Assembly (NCBI RefSeq): GCF_005239225.2
Contig: NC_133285.1
Location: forward strand, 504,260 to 568,259
Direction of reading: 5' to 3'
Length of the DNA stretch: 64,000 bases
DNA from: Populus alba
Lineage: Eukaryota > Streptophyta > Magnoliopsida > Malpighiales > Salicaceae
Shown here: positions 11,020 through 23,162 of the stretch, piece by piece
Position numbering within the stretch: the stretch's first letter is position 1
Layout: every line of letters starts with the position of its first letter
Position numbers and translations under genes: made by a program
The notes under the pieces: model-generated
The model's input: the letters and a program-made list of their open reading frames with translations, nothing else
The model's database searches: none
Told to the model about the DNA's origin: nothing

Positions 11020-11650
11020 CTAGCATTCCAATCATGATGCAAGATAATGTGTGCTCTTTTCATCCACTTCAATTCCACAGCTGCAACATCATTTCTCAAG
11101 GCACAAGACAAGCTTCCCTTTTCCATGTACTGGTAAACAAGAAACATGCAACGCTGGTGCAAACAGGATCCATAAAGCTTTCAAATTGCACATCATGGTA
11201 GGAACCGAACCATGGATATTGTTTGAACTGAGATCTAATGTTTTCAAATTTAATTTGCATGCTCTCTTTTTCGTAAAGGATGGATCCGTTTATTTGATTG
11301 GAAGAAAGGTCAAGATATCTCAAAATGGTTAAACTGCCTACTCTGGAATGAATGGAACCACTGATATTGTTTGAACTAAGATCTAATGCTTCCAAATTTG
11401 CCAAGTTCCATATTTCCAAAGGGATGGATCCGTTGATGTGGTTGTAAGAGAGGTATGGAAATGCCAAGTTTCTTAAATTGTCTAATGAAAAAGGAATCGA
11501 ACCAGTGATGTAGTTCCGATGTAGAGAAAATCCACACAAGTTCTTCAAATTCCCTATTTCTGAAGGGATCAAACCTGTAATCTTGAAAGACTGATGTAGT
11601 TGTGGTGTAGAGAAAGTCCAAAACCTGTGTTTATTCTCCCTGACTTTCAT
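11020..11650 (-). pseudogene. MIK2-like fragment with LRR joined directly to kinase
   Basis: The 5' part (about 11195-11600) encodes four to five LRRs ([52 protein letters not shown]). At about 11185 homology jumps to the kinase segment [16 protein letters not shown] and on to the ..[10 protein letters not shown] region near 11040, in another frame. Everything between (remaining LRRs, membrane helix, kinase N-lobe) is missing. It has no signal peptide and no exon 2. The right end (about 11575-11630) is the reverse complement of 10140-10200. Confidence 0.75.
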
Positions 11651-14115
11651 GCGAAGAGATCGAGTAGAAAATAATCCAAATACATGTATTCTGATCCACT
11701 TGCCATTAGTTTGTGGATTTCATTCTAAGTCTATCCGAATCTTAACATCTTTTAAGGTCTGTTTGTTTTTTTTGGTTTAAAAAATGTTTCGAAAAAAATT
11801 ATTTTTTTTATTTTTTTTCTTTACTTCAAATTAATATTTTTTTTTAGTATTTTCAGATTAGTTTGATGTGTTATATCAAAAAATTATTTTTTTAATATAT
11901 ATATTATGTATTTCTGAGCGAAACGCACTTTGAAAAACAATCACTACTACACTCTCAAATATCCCTTTAGGCCCTTAGTTTCAAAAATATAGTAGACTAG
12001 ATTATTTTCCGCACTATGTTGCAGGTCAGATTAATTTTTTTAACGTCAAAAAATATCTAGGTGTTATTAACGTGTTTAACGGACTCAAAGACAACTTGGA
12101 AAATCGTTAAAAATATAGTTTGACTAAAAAATTTCAAGATGACATGTTTTTTTAAAAAATATTGAGACGAAAATATATTAGATCTACCCGAGTAAACCTG
12201 TCAAATTCACGACCCGAAACATAAGACCGAAATAACTACATAAAAAAACAAATCAAAACCAAATATGAAACTCAATTCTCAATTAAATCAATGTTAAAAG
12301 ATGAAATTAAAAACCTAAGTTGACATGTGACTAAAGATAAGAAATCTTAATGTTTAATGATGAAATTTAAAAAATAAAAACAAAAAATACCTGAGTCAAC
12401 ACAGGTTGACTTGCCAAACTGTTACCTAGTAATGAAACCGGGATAAGTTTATAGAAAGCAAGACCAAAACAAATATAAAGTCTTATTCCAAATTAACCAA
12501 ATGCTAAAGGATAAAATTAAAAAATAAATAAATAAAAAAATAACAAAAAAATCACCTAAGTTAAAATGTCAAGCTCGTGATTCAGGTCAAAAAATTAGGA
12601 TAACCTTATAAAAAGTAAGCAAAAAAATAACATGAGTCAACTCGGGTCAACCTGATAAATCCATAGAAAGTAAATCAAAACAAATTATGAAACTCAATTT
12701 TTCAATAAACCCATTGTTAAAGGTTGAAATTAAACAAAAAAAATTCAATATAAAAACGGGACACAATAAAACAGCTTCAGTCTACATGCGTTAACCTGCA
12801 AAATACGTGACCCAAATCATAAAATCAAGATACCTTCATATAAAACAAACCAAAATAAATAATGACACCTAATTCATAATCAACTCAATGTTGAAAAATG
12901 AAATTGAAAAAATATTAATTAAAAAAAAGATAAAAAAAAAAATTCGAGTCAACTAGGTTAACCCACCAAACTCACAACTCGACTCATTAAATCGGGATAA
13001 CCTCATAAAAAATAAACCAAAATAAATTATGAAGCATAATTATCAATCAATCCAATGTTTAAGGATGAGATTGAAAAAAAAATCAATAAAAAAAAAACTC
13101 TAATCAACCGAATTAACTTGCCTAAACCCATGACTTATATTACGAGACTAGGCTAACCACATATACAGTAAACCATAATAAATTATAAAGTTCAATCTTC
13201 AATAAACTAAATATTAAAATATAAAATTAGGGAGAAATATAGATTTAGGAGGGGAACGAAAACAAAACCTATTAAAATGAATAGTGTTCTGTGAGGTGAT
13301 GAACAATAAAAATCATCAACTCTTTTAGTTTATACTATTAGTTATTTGAAATGCACTCCTCTCCGGGCTAGATACTTTTTTTGGAAGAAAAACACATGCA
13401 AGCTTTTTAAATGCGTTCTTGTACAAAAAGAAATCTAATTGTAAATCAAAAGGCATATACATGCATGTAAGAAAACAAATCAAGAATCATCTCTGCCAAT
13501 AAATACAAAAAAAAAAATGTGTCTATTTGATTTGCGTAGTTGCAAGTTGATTATTATTTTTTTTTCTAGCACAGATGAATTAATGTATAGGTGTTATTAA
13601 CATCTTTTTTGACGGCAAGTAAAAAATATAGTCGTGAAAAAAAAGGTTGATGCTTACATATAATATAATATAGTGAAGTTCTTATACGTTAATAAAAAAA
13701 TTATAAGATCTTAAGCTCATTTTTAATGTTTTATAAAAATAAAATAATATTGTAATTGCTACATTAAAACATAATTTTCTTATGAGGTGGAAGCAGAAGT
13801 TTCATATGCAAAGAAAATATTACAAAAGAATAAAGATAAAAATAAAAAATAGTATAAATTAAAATTAATAATATTACAATACTTGTAGATTTTGATAATT
13901 TTAGAGTCAGCTTGTTTGTTTATTTTTTGCGTTTCAAAAATATTTTTTTTAATCTTTTGCTTTAAATTAATTTTATTTTTTTAATAATTTTAAATCTTTT
14001 TAATGTATCGATATCAAAAATAAATTTAAAAAATAAAATAATATTATTTTAATATATTTTTAAATTAAAAAATAATTTTAAAAAATAATTACATACAAAA
14101 CAGAAAATGGATGGT
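11651..14115. repeat. AT-rich intergenic repeat, related to 23.6-26.2 kb
   Basis: No gene. 11651-11960 is AT-rich repeat-like DNA. 11970-13330 is built from degenerate copies of a unit containing CGGGTTAACC..CCAAACTC and AATGTTGAAGGATGAAATTG. 13330-14110 is another AT-rich part shared with 47072-47850. The same order, with many small differences, is found at 23745-26215, so the two are old copies of one intergenic segment or element. Confidence 0.7.
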
Positions 14116-15428
14116 TAGTGATCTTACCGAGCAGTCCTGTACGATTCTGGCAAGAATTTGAAATCCCGCGCTGGTATAAAAAGGCTTAAGCCAATAGCTG
14201 CTTGGGCTTTGTTTCGTAGACATGTTAGAATAGTTTGTTTTTGTTTTAGTTCAATAGAAGGCCCGACAAGCCTCGAACAAGAAAGAAACTGATGCGGAGC
14301 TGTAATCATTAAAGGAAATTATTGAATATACACAGCCATGAGATAATTAATAAAATCCTAAATAAATATATCATCCTTACATTCTAATTTAATTGCAATT
14401 GTATCGGCGACTTGTCAATTGTCACCAAGATAATGGATATATAGAGCTTTCATGCAGGAGAATATGAACTGTCATATATAATCATTTGTTATAATTAGTC
14501 TATGTAAAACATTTAGCATATACGATCTATGAACTAACGTCCAAGGAAAAATATGATGCTCCAAATAATTTTTTTCCTGGCTTGTCTAAGAGCATCAGGA
14601 CAGTTGCACATACCCCAAGCTTTTTCTTATTTAAAGATATCATGAAGGGGAAATTAATGGGATGATCAATGTGATAACAAGGTAAAGAATTTCAACTTTA
14701 AAAATTGGTTTCAATATTTTATAAATCAGATGCTGATACGAAGAAATCATATGCTCATAATTGGAAACTATGATATATTTTCTCTGTTAGTAAATGTCTC
14801 TGAGACTGAAAATAATCTATAGCTAGGCATCTTGTACAGCTACAGTGTTGTGCATTTTACTAGATAGACATGGTGGCCGACGTTGGGGCATGCTGATATC
14901 TAAAATTTACACAATGGAGGGTGGACATCTCCACTCACCATCCTTTGAGGTCAAAGCTTGGTCCTAAACATGAGACGTAAATCTTCCTTTAGAGCGGAAG
15001 ATGATTGGAAATTCCATCTGTGCCAAATGATAAATAATAAGGTAGAGAGTAGATCCAATCACTGCTTTCAGGCATCTATTATACAAAAGCTTGCAGGGAC
15101 AAATTAATGGAGTTAACAAATATCTTCTGCATATTTCAAGTGTGGATTTGCCTAATTATAAGATGAGTGATGATTTCAATTTAACCTAGACGTACAGAGA
15201 GGTAGACTTAATATGATATATGCTCATTTATATTGATACTAGCCATCATGCACAAGAAAAGTGTGCATTATTAAAATTACATACAATGTCACACTAAAAT
15301 ATTACAAACACATGTAGTGTGCTAAAACAAAACAAAAGAAAAAAAGTTCATCCAAAATTAAGAATTCTATAAACGCATGCTCTTGGAGGCTCTCGTTGAA
15401 GTTCCATGCGAGATCGAAGTTGACTTTT
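14116..15428. repeat. 3'-flank module and 3' UTR of copy C
   Basis: Uninterrupted copy of the module, and the reference for the empty site of the solo LTR in B's flank (near 14965). It starts with the TATAAAAAGG stretch at about 14176 and includes the decayed plus-strand gene region (14570-14830). It ends in the conserved 3' UTR of copy C. Confidence 0.75.
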
Positions 15429-15822
15429 TCAGCGAGGAACTGTGATCTCACCTACATTTGTGTGCAAGCCAAGATTTCGCAGCTCCAACAAAGAAATCTC
15501 GAGACCTCCCAATAATCTCTTGGGAGATAGAAATTCTTGAGACACGAATTTCATTGAAGGTCGATGTTTTGGATTTGAATGTAAGCAAGAAAATATGAGA
15601 CTTGCAATGGTACATATATTATGTACGACAATTTCATTTGTTGGAGGTGGCAAACGAGGATCTAACACTTCTTTCAGTGTAATAGCCTGGGCAGATGATG
15701 ATAGGATATCTCCCGGATGCCTTCCCATCAAAGTTTCAAGCGCCACAACTCCGAAGCTGTACACATCACATTTCTCTGTCACCGCTATAGTATAAGCCAA
15801 CTCTGCCCATATACAAATCGAA

Positions 15823-15865
<43 letters not shown>

Positions 15866-18266
15866 AAAGAGAGTTTCCTTTAGTTTTGCAGTGCATGAGT
15901 GGTAAATATGGATGTTAAGAAGAAATATTTTTACCTGGGGCAATGTATCCATAGGTACCAGCAAGTACAATATGGTTGGACGAATCAGGATCGAGAAGTC
16001 TAGCCACGCCAAAATCAGCAACAAAAGACTTGGATTCTGAATTCAACAGAACATTGTTGCTTGATATGTCTCGATGAACAATTGGCGGGTTGCAATCATG
16101 ATGCAAGTAAGATAATGCGTGAGCAATGTCTTTGATGATGTGTGCTCTTTTCATCCACTTCAATTCCACAGCTCCGACATCATTTCTCAAGGCACAAAAC
16201 AAGCTTCCCTTTTCCATGTACTCGTAAACAAGAAACATGCAGCGCTGGTGCAAACAAAATCCATAAAGCTTTACAATGCTCCTGTGACGTATTTGTGCGA
16301 GCACTTCCACCTCATTTTTGAAACTCTTGTCAAAAGCCGGCTCCTCTGCCTCTTGACGATGAAGTTTCTTCAAGGCAACTAATTTCCCACTTGGAAGTTG
16401 TGCTCGGTAAACGCTCCCATAACCACCGGTTCCGATACAATATCTGAGGTCAAAGTTCTCAGTCGCTGTAATGATGTCTTCGTATGCAATCGTCCCATCA
16501 TAATTCCATACGGAAAACAAGTCTCCATTCTTTGATGATGCTGACTCAGGTTGGGGAGCCTTGCGTCGAGACAGATAACAACATCCGAAGCACAAGAGAC
16601 ATAGTGAAATGGTGGTGATAGGAAGAAATATCTTGATGGAATGAATCCTTCTGTTGTCTTTTAAAGGTAACAAGTAGGTTTGTAAAGGTGGGGAGCAAAT
16701 AGATGGAGAAAGTGAGAAATTAAGGTGTAAATATTTGTTGCCCTCAAATGCAGTAGCTTTAAAAGTTGCAGAATCGTTGGTAATTTCCCCATGAAGGAGT
16801 AAATCACATGTGAAATAAAAATCAAAAGGTGTTGGCAAATTCAAGGGAACAAGGCCTGAGAGATTATTATACCTAAAATTCACATAATTTAAAAAGCCCA
16901 AATCATATAGTTCGGAGGGTATCTCTCCACTTAAATTATTGAAGCTCAAATCTAGGAAGGTCAAATTATTACAATACTTCAAAGATGAAGGGATGGATTT
17001 GTTGATTTGGTTGTGAGAGAGGTCTAGGCTTGTCAAGCTTGTTAACTTGCCTAATGAAAAAGGAATCAAACCGGTGATTTGGTTGTAGGAAATATCTAGA
17101 AAAATCAAATTGGATAAAAGGCTCAAAGTTGAAGGAATCGAACCACTGATATTGTTTGAACTCAAATATAATTCTTTCAAATTTGTCAAGTTTTGCATTT
17201 CTAAAGGGATGGATCCGTTGATTTGATTGTCATGGAGGTCTAGTGTTGTCAAGTTTGTTAAATTGCCTAACAAAAAAGGAATCAAACCGGTGATTTGGTT
17301 ATGAGAGAGGTCTAGCTTTGTCAAGTTTGTTAATTTGCCTAACGAAAAAGGAATCAAACTGGTGATTTGGTTGTAGGAAAGATCTAAAAAAATCAAATTG
17401 GATAAAAGGCCCAAAGTTGAAAGAATCGAACCACTGATATTGTTTGAACTCAAATATAATTCTTTCAAATTTGTCAAGTTCTGTATTTTTAAAGGGATGA
17501 ATCTATTGATTTGGTTGTGAGAAAGGTTTATCGTTGTCAAGCTTGTTAAATTGCCAAATAAAAAAGGAATCAAACCGGTGATTTGATTGTAGGAAAGATT
17601 TAGAATAATCAAATTGGATAAAAGGCCCAAAGTTGAAGGAATGAATCCATTAATTGCGTTGCGAGAAAGGATCAAAGATCTCAACTTGGCTAACCTACCC
17701 AATGTTCGAGGGATTGGACCAGTAAGTGTATTATAACTCACGTCCAAAATCTCTAGATTTTTAAGATTGCCTAGTTCTGGAGGGATGGAATTTTTGAAAT
17801 AATTGAAAGAAAAATCAAGCTCAACCAATCGGCTGAGATTTCCAAGTGAAGACGGTAACTCACCTCCTAGATAATTTGAGGACAGGTCGAGGTATCTGAG
17901 TTGTGGAAGGATAGAAATTTGAGGCGGGATGCTCCCACTAAGCTCATGGTTGGCCAGGTCGAGACGGGCAAGGTTTGAGAAGCAAGAAAAGTTCATCTTT
18001 CCAAACTTATTTCCCACCTTGAGGAACCATGGTAGGGAAATCTCAGTGATGCTTCCAGCCCGATCACAGACTATGCCAGTCCAGTTGCAGCGATGTGAGG
18101 TGAGGTTGCTGTAGTCACTCCACCATCCACTCTCAAGCAAAGCCTTGCCTTCTGATGCTAGGAAGGCCGAGTCATCAAGTGCAGCCACAGATACAAAAAT
18201 ACAGGACAAGAAAAATGAGATGCTTAAAATTGCAAGAAGTTTTGGCTCATAATCAATGGACGCCAT
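15429..18266 (-). CDS. MIK2-like: MIK2-like LRR receptor-like kinase, copy C (intact)
   Basis: About 901 aa. Exon 1 is 15935-18266 and exon 2 is 15429-15802; the intron is 132 bp, longer than B's 106 bp because of a (TA)n run. The order is: signal peptide (1-31), LRR cap with CNWTGIVC, about 16 LRRs, a transmembrane helix near residues 545-564, and an RD kinase with Lys633, HRD Asp733, DFG near 751-753 and a restored APE after splicing. Compared with B, exactly two LRRs (48 aa, 144 bp) are missing where ELGNLKNL joins EILDVSYN, and there are fewer of the three-LRR blocks. The reading frame and splice sites are clean, so I take it as functional; the ligand is unknown. Its 5' end and upstream DNA are duplicated at copy H. 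Confidence 0.92.
15826..15862. repeat. (TA)n microsatellite in the intron of copy C
   Basis: About 18 TA units between acceptor and donor. The equivalent intron position in B and H has only a few TA units. Copy F has GT and TA runs at the same place, where the large insertion begins. Confidence 0.92.
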
Positions 18267-20224
18267 GTTTGTGTCTAATGCTTCCCTTCAATGATAATGC
18301 TAAATTTATTAATGAAGGGCATGGCATCAATTCCCATGGACTCGTTCCAAGTCAAGATCGTCTGGTCTTTCACGTGTACCTTTCTCGCGTTGTGATTAAG
18401 AAAATGGCTTACAAATCACCAATAGTGGATTTTGGAAATTAAGAAGGCCAATCAGTTAATTCTATTCTCCCTGATTTTCATGGAAAGAGACCGAGTAGAA
18501 AAATAATGCTAATACATCCTAGTATCCTGATCATCGGACGTGCCATTAATTTTTGGATTAGATCCTTAGTCAATCCGTATTGCCCATGTCTTGTAGATTT
18601 AAGTTGAAATAGTGAAAACATTATCAAACATGCATGATTAAGAAAAATAATGCTAGTACATAGTAGAAAAATATGGTTAGGTTGGACTCAACTTGTAGGC
18701 TAGGACAAGCTGATTATTAGTCTATATTGACGTGCAAGATCAGTCGGGTGCGCGTGCGCGCGGGGGCGAAAAGTGACGATCTTGACTCAAACTACTTCAA
18801 GGAAAGTTTGCCCATTGCATGCTCTTGGAAGCAACCGGATTATTGTAACATGTACTAAAAAGGGGATGAGTGTTTTACTGTGGCAATCCACAGTAAAAAT
18901 ACTGATCACTATGTCTTAGGTTTTTTTTTAAATTATCTTATATTTTTTTAGTTTTTTTAATGCATTTCAGGATTTTTTTTTTCTTCTTTCATTATTTTTT
19001 TTATTTTAACAAAAAAAAATTGTTTAATTTAGTTTATTAATATTAAATTTTTTTTATTTAGTTTATCAAACTTTCATGAAACGTTTGATGAGTTTAACGG
19101 GTTAACCTGGTTTAACAAGTTAACTTAGAAAAAAACAATTTTGCTTTTTTTTTTTTAGTTTAGTTTGTTAATATTAAATTTCTTTCTATTTAGTTATTTG
19201 ACTTTCATGACACATATCTCGAGTTTCATGGGTTAAACTGGTTTCACGGGTGAACCCAGTTGATTCTAGGTTGACCCGTCAATTTTTTTTTTTTTTTTTA
19301 TTTTCATAAAAAAAAAATTTTGTTTAATTTTGTTTGTTAGTGTTAATTTTTTTATTTAGTTATCAGACTTTCATTACACAAATCATGAGTTTAACGGGTT
19401 AAACATGATTTGACGAGTTAACCTAGATTTTTTTTCTTTTTTTCTTTTTAATTAATTTTTTTCGTTTATTTCAGTTTGTTAACGTTCACTTTTTTTTTAT
19501 TTAGTTATCAGACATTAATGACACGGATCCCGGGTTTAATGGGTTAACCTAATTTGACGAGTTAACCTGAAATTATTTTTTTTTTGCTTTTTTTTATCTT
19601 TTTAATTATTTTTTTCGTTTAGTTTAATTTGTTAATTTAAATTTCTTTCTATTTTTTTTTTTTTTACTTCTTAGAGGGTTTTTTCTTTTTAATTAATTTA
19701 GTTTATTAATATTAAATTTTTTTTCTATGTAGTTCAATGCCTTTAGTTTTTCTTTTTCTTTTTCTTTTTGTTTTTTTATGTCTTTGACTATGGATTGCAC
19801 AGTGCAGTTCACGGTGAAAAGGCTGATGCCTTTAGTTTTTTTTTTCTTTTTTTTTAATTAATTTTTTTTGTTTAATTTAAATGGTTAATGTTAAATTTTT
19901 TTTCTATTTAGTTATCAAACTTTCATGACACGGATTCCGGGTTTGACGGGTTAACCTGGTTTGACGAGTTAGCCCGGTTAATTCTGGGTTAATCCATTAA
20001 TTTGTTTTTTTTTTCTATTTAATTATCAAACTTTTATGACGTGAATCTAAGGTTTGACGGGTTAACCTGGTTTGAAGGTGGTGAAATTGTTGAGTGAAAT
20101 TTCATGTTCTCATTTTCACCAGTCAACTCACACTGTTCAAGTTCCATTTTATTTGACGCTTCTTCACCATGACAGTTGGCATTGCATTTCTTCAGTTCTT
20201 AATTTTTGGTGCTATGAATTGCTT
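18267..20224. repeat. 5' flank of copy C, then GGGTTAACC-bearing AT-rich repeats
   Basis: 18267-18650 is the conserved upstream region of the receptor genes. 18745-18785 is the GC-rich GTCGGGTGCGCG stretch. A hairpin GTTTTACTGTGG/CCACAGTAAAA lies at 18872-18898. From about 18900 to 20080 there are several degenerate units of some 150-200 bases, each with TTTAGTTATCAAACTTTCATGAC, CGGGTTTGACGGGTTAACC and GACGAGTTAACC. I see no coding potential; the open frames there are low-complexity. Confidence 0.7.
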
Positions 20225-20560
20225 AACAGTGTAAGCTAGACAATAAACACCGGTTTTGGACTTTCTCTACACCACAACTACATCAGTCTTTCAAGATTAC
20301 AGGTTCGATCCCTTCAGAAATTGGGAATTTGAAGAATTTGTATGGACTTTCTCTACATCTCTGGTTCCATTCCTTTTTCATTAGACAATTTAAGAAACTT
20401 TGCATTTCCATACCTCTCTTACAACCAAATCAACGGATCCATCCCTTTAGAAATATGGAACTTGGCAAAATTGGAAACATTAGATCTTAGTTCAAACAAT
20501 ATCAGTGGTTCCATTCATTCCAGAGCAGGCAGTTTAACCACTGAGCTCATGGTTGGGTAG
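20225..20560 (+). pseudogene. Plus-strand MIK2-like LRR fragment
   Basis: It encodes SGSIPFSLDNLRNFAFPYLS, NGSIPLEIWNLAKLETLDLS and [16 protein letters not shown], clearly the same LRRs as the minus-strand scrap at 11.3-11.5 kb. It ends in TELMVG next to the unknown repeated frame, and has no signal peptide or kinase. An identical copy is at 59265-59483. The upstream part (20235-20340) matches 10140-10250. It is a dead scrap in inverted orientation to the cluster. Confidence 0.75.
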
Positions 20561-20604
20561 TTTGAGTCAAGATTGTCAGTATTGGGAGAGCAACCAGACA
20601 TGGT

Positions 20605-20961
20605 TTAATGTCCTGGAAAAATATCAGCCACATTAGCATGCCTATGGTAATAAGAAGAAGGCCCATTTCTGTTTCTACAAGAAAACACAATTAATGTCAG
20701 TGTTGGATTAACTCGATGATTATGGAAGGACCATCTTTTTTGGAATATTGATGATGCTCTTTTGTAGTGACTTTTCTTTGCAATTTGATAGGTGGGGCAG
20801 TAAACTCCAGCACAAGCACCGTAGCCCTCTGGTAATGTCAGAAAATACTTTTGTTTAAATTTCCGAAATCTATTGCATTTGATGAGCACCATGCCCATAT
20901 ATAAACTTCTTCGGGGAAAATAAAATAAAGAAGCAGGCATTATGTGGGGCAGTAAACTCAA
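20605..20961 (-). other. Repeated open stretch of unknown nature (118 codons)
   Basis: A longer version of the frame at 10732, with an N-terminal SLLPHIMPASLFYFPRRS segment and GYGACAGVYCPTYQIA. It is identical in sequence to 59528-59884 by segmental duplication. No recognised family; possibly a scrap of another gene, possibly non-coding. Confidence 0.3.
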
Positions 20962-21213
20962 GTGAAGAAAACAATACGAGCACCATACCTATATCTAGCA
21001 TTCCAAAATACAGAAGGAATGATCTTTTTTACTTTTCCTCGGAAAAAGCCGAATCAGCTTCAACATTCCTTTATTATTCCAGGAATAGCTATCTTTTTAC
21101 TAAAACTAACCATAACACAGGTTACTGTGCACTGTAAGTGAATTTACTATGAAGTGTACTATCACATTCTGTAGCGCGAAATAATATAGACTATGAGTAC
21201 TTTCACTATTGAC

Positions 21214-21619
21214 TGCATTGTTTGGTAGGGGCATGTGTGAGGTTGCAGCCAGCAAGCCGCAAGTGTCAGGCTGGAGGCGCATCTAGTGGGGTTGCCGACA
21301 CTTGGCACTTGGCTACCAAGCCTGGGCACTAGGCATGCAACATCTGTTGGTCGCCCCCCAGGCGGTAGCCACCTGGTGCTCGGTTTGCCTAGCCTTGGAC
21401 GCTTGGGTTGTCTGCATGTGTGCTGGGTTGACCAAGCGCACATGTGGCGCTTAGGCTGGCTTGCAGTGGCGTGAGCCAGACCGGCACCCACCCAAGGAGA
21501 ATGGATCCGGCGTCAGGACCCAAGCTCAATTGGCCTTGCATAAGGACCCAATTCAATTGGGTTATTCATCAAGACCCAAGGTTTCTAGGTCCTAGGATTC
21601 TAAATATAATTATTTGTAT
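21214..21619. other. GC-rich island, probable transposon remnant
   Basis: The duplicated segment stops at about 21213. The next 270 bases are much richer in G and C than anything nearby, with repeated TTGGC/CTTGG and GGTTGC words. They are followed by a run with GACCCAAG, GACCCAATTC and AAGACCCAAGG. Both strands have open frames only because of base composition. It lies just left of an inverted-repeat element, and 22.95-23.15 kb (ACCCAAAATA repeats) could be the other side of the same older insertion. I do not recognise it. Confidence 0.4.
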
Positions 21620-22547
21620 CATACTTTTAAAACCCGGCTCGGCGGGTCAACCTAGGACCCGGCTGACCCGGGGCTGGAATCGGACTGGGTTGATGAACAA
21701 ACCAGCAAGGAAATTGGCCCGACAAAACCCGGTCAACCCGCGTAAGACCCGGTTGTTTTATATATATAAGTAAAGTCATTTTTTGCTTTAGCTTTTTACT
21801 ATCAATTAATCAAACCATCTGCAACATAGACAAAATAAACCCAATCTCTTCAATCTTTGAAGCCATATCAGTTGCAAAGAAGAGTAGACAAAATTAAGCC
21901 ACATGCAAAAGACTTCAAGTCAAGTCATGCCAGATTTTGTCCCCGTCTCTCTTTTGGCCCTCAGCAATCACTAAATCTGTTTTTGCAGGGTGTTTTTTTG
22001 TTTTTTTGATTTGGCTCTCTTTAGTTTAGATCTGCAAATCAAGGTTAGATGAAGTTTCTGTTACTTATTTCTCTAGTGGAAACAGAGAGATCAATAACTA
22101 GGATTCCTTCTTTGACACAACTTTCTTCTTCTTTTTTTCCTGGGAAAACATTGAACATGGATAGTTTCTGTTGATTACAGGAGTGGAGCAAAGAGAGGAA
22201 AGGGTGAAGGGAGGCGAGCAAGACAATTTCTGTAGCTTTTCAATGTAGAGAGAATTTCTCAATATAGTGGGGTGGGGTGCTGTGTGAGATTTCAAGGACA
22301 GTGATAAGAGGGAGGCATGATCATGAGAGTAAAAGAACCAAAGAGAGCCAAATCAAGACAACTTTTGCAGCGCTTCATGTTTGGTCAAAGAACCGTTTAG
22401 AAAAGTAAATCACGCTCTGACCATTAATGAAAATTTCACGAGAAATATATATTTTTTTTTTTACCTGAGTTAACTCGAGTCAACTTATATGACCTGTGAT
22501 CTGATTATTATACCAGGTCGATTACTGGGTCGGATTTTAAAACTATG
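21620..22547. mobile_element. Non-autonomous inverted-repeat transposon with 8-bp target duplication
   Basis: The left end is CATACTTTTAAAACCCGGC and the right end, reversed, is CATAGTTTTAAAATCCGAC: 16 of 19 bases agree. The element is flanked by a perfect 8-bp direct repeat ATTTGTAT at 21612-21619 and 22548-22555. It is 928 bp long. An 8-bp duplication fits the hAT superfamily, though the ends are not the classic hAT ends. Subterminal parts carry GGGTCAACC/CCCGGTCAACCC words. There is no transposase; short open frames inside are not convincing. Confidence 0.75.
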
Positions 22548-22555
22548 ATTTGTAT

Positions 22556-23162
22556 TGTAAATATTATTATTTTTATTATAATTAGTATTATTAATAAAAT
22601 AATTAATAAATTTGAAATAAAATATTATTACTAATATTGAAAACATATTATTATTTAAATTATAATTTTTTATGATATTTTTTATAAAAATAAAAAGTTA
22701 GTCCGCGGCGTAGTATTATTAAAAATATTCAACAATTCTAAGTATTAATAAAAAAAAATATTATAATTTGTGTTGTAAATACTATTATTTTTCTTCTAAT
22801 ACAAAGTATTCATATAAAAAATATTATTATTTGTGTTCTAAATATTCTTGAAATTAAAAATACTATTATTTGTGTTATGAATATTATTATTTTTATACTA
22901 TCATCATCATCATCATTAATAAATTTTAAAAAACTGTTGTTACTGTTGAAGAAAAACCATAGGGGAACACGTTACTCTTGGGCTGCCTACCTTTGTACTG
23001 CCAGACCAAGCGCACAAGAACACTGGGGCTACGCTACGCCAAGACCTAACTATCCTTAGATTCCGCATGTTGTAGTACCCAAAATAATCTTGGATCATTA
23101 GTTATACAAGACCCAAAATAGACTTCTATCGTGCAATATATAGAACCCAACTTTTTTTATGT
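22556..23162. other. AT-rich intergenic DNA
   Basis: 22556-22900 is dominated by ATT/TAT runs. 22930-23150 is mixed sequence (GGGGAACACG, CTGCCAGACC, GACCCAAAATA) that may be the right part of an older insertion starting near 21214. It ends abruptly at the MIK2-like fragment. No gene seen. Confidence 0.5.

Noticed and set aside
21162..21773. Open frames on both strands in the GC-rich island
   Set aside because: Explained by high GC and few stop codons; the protein sequences are low in complexity and match no known family.
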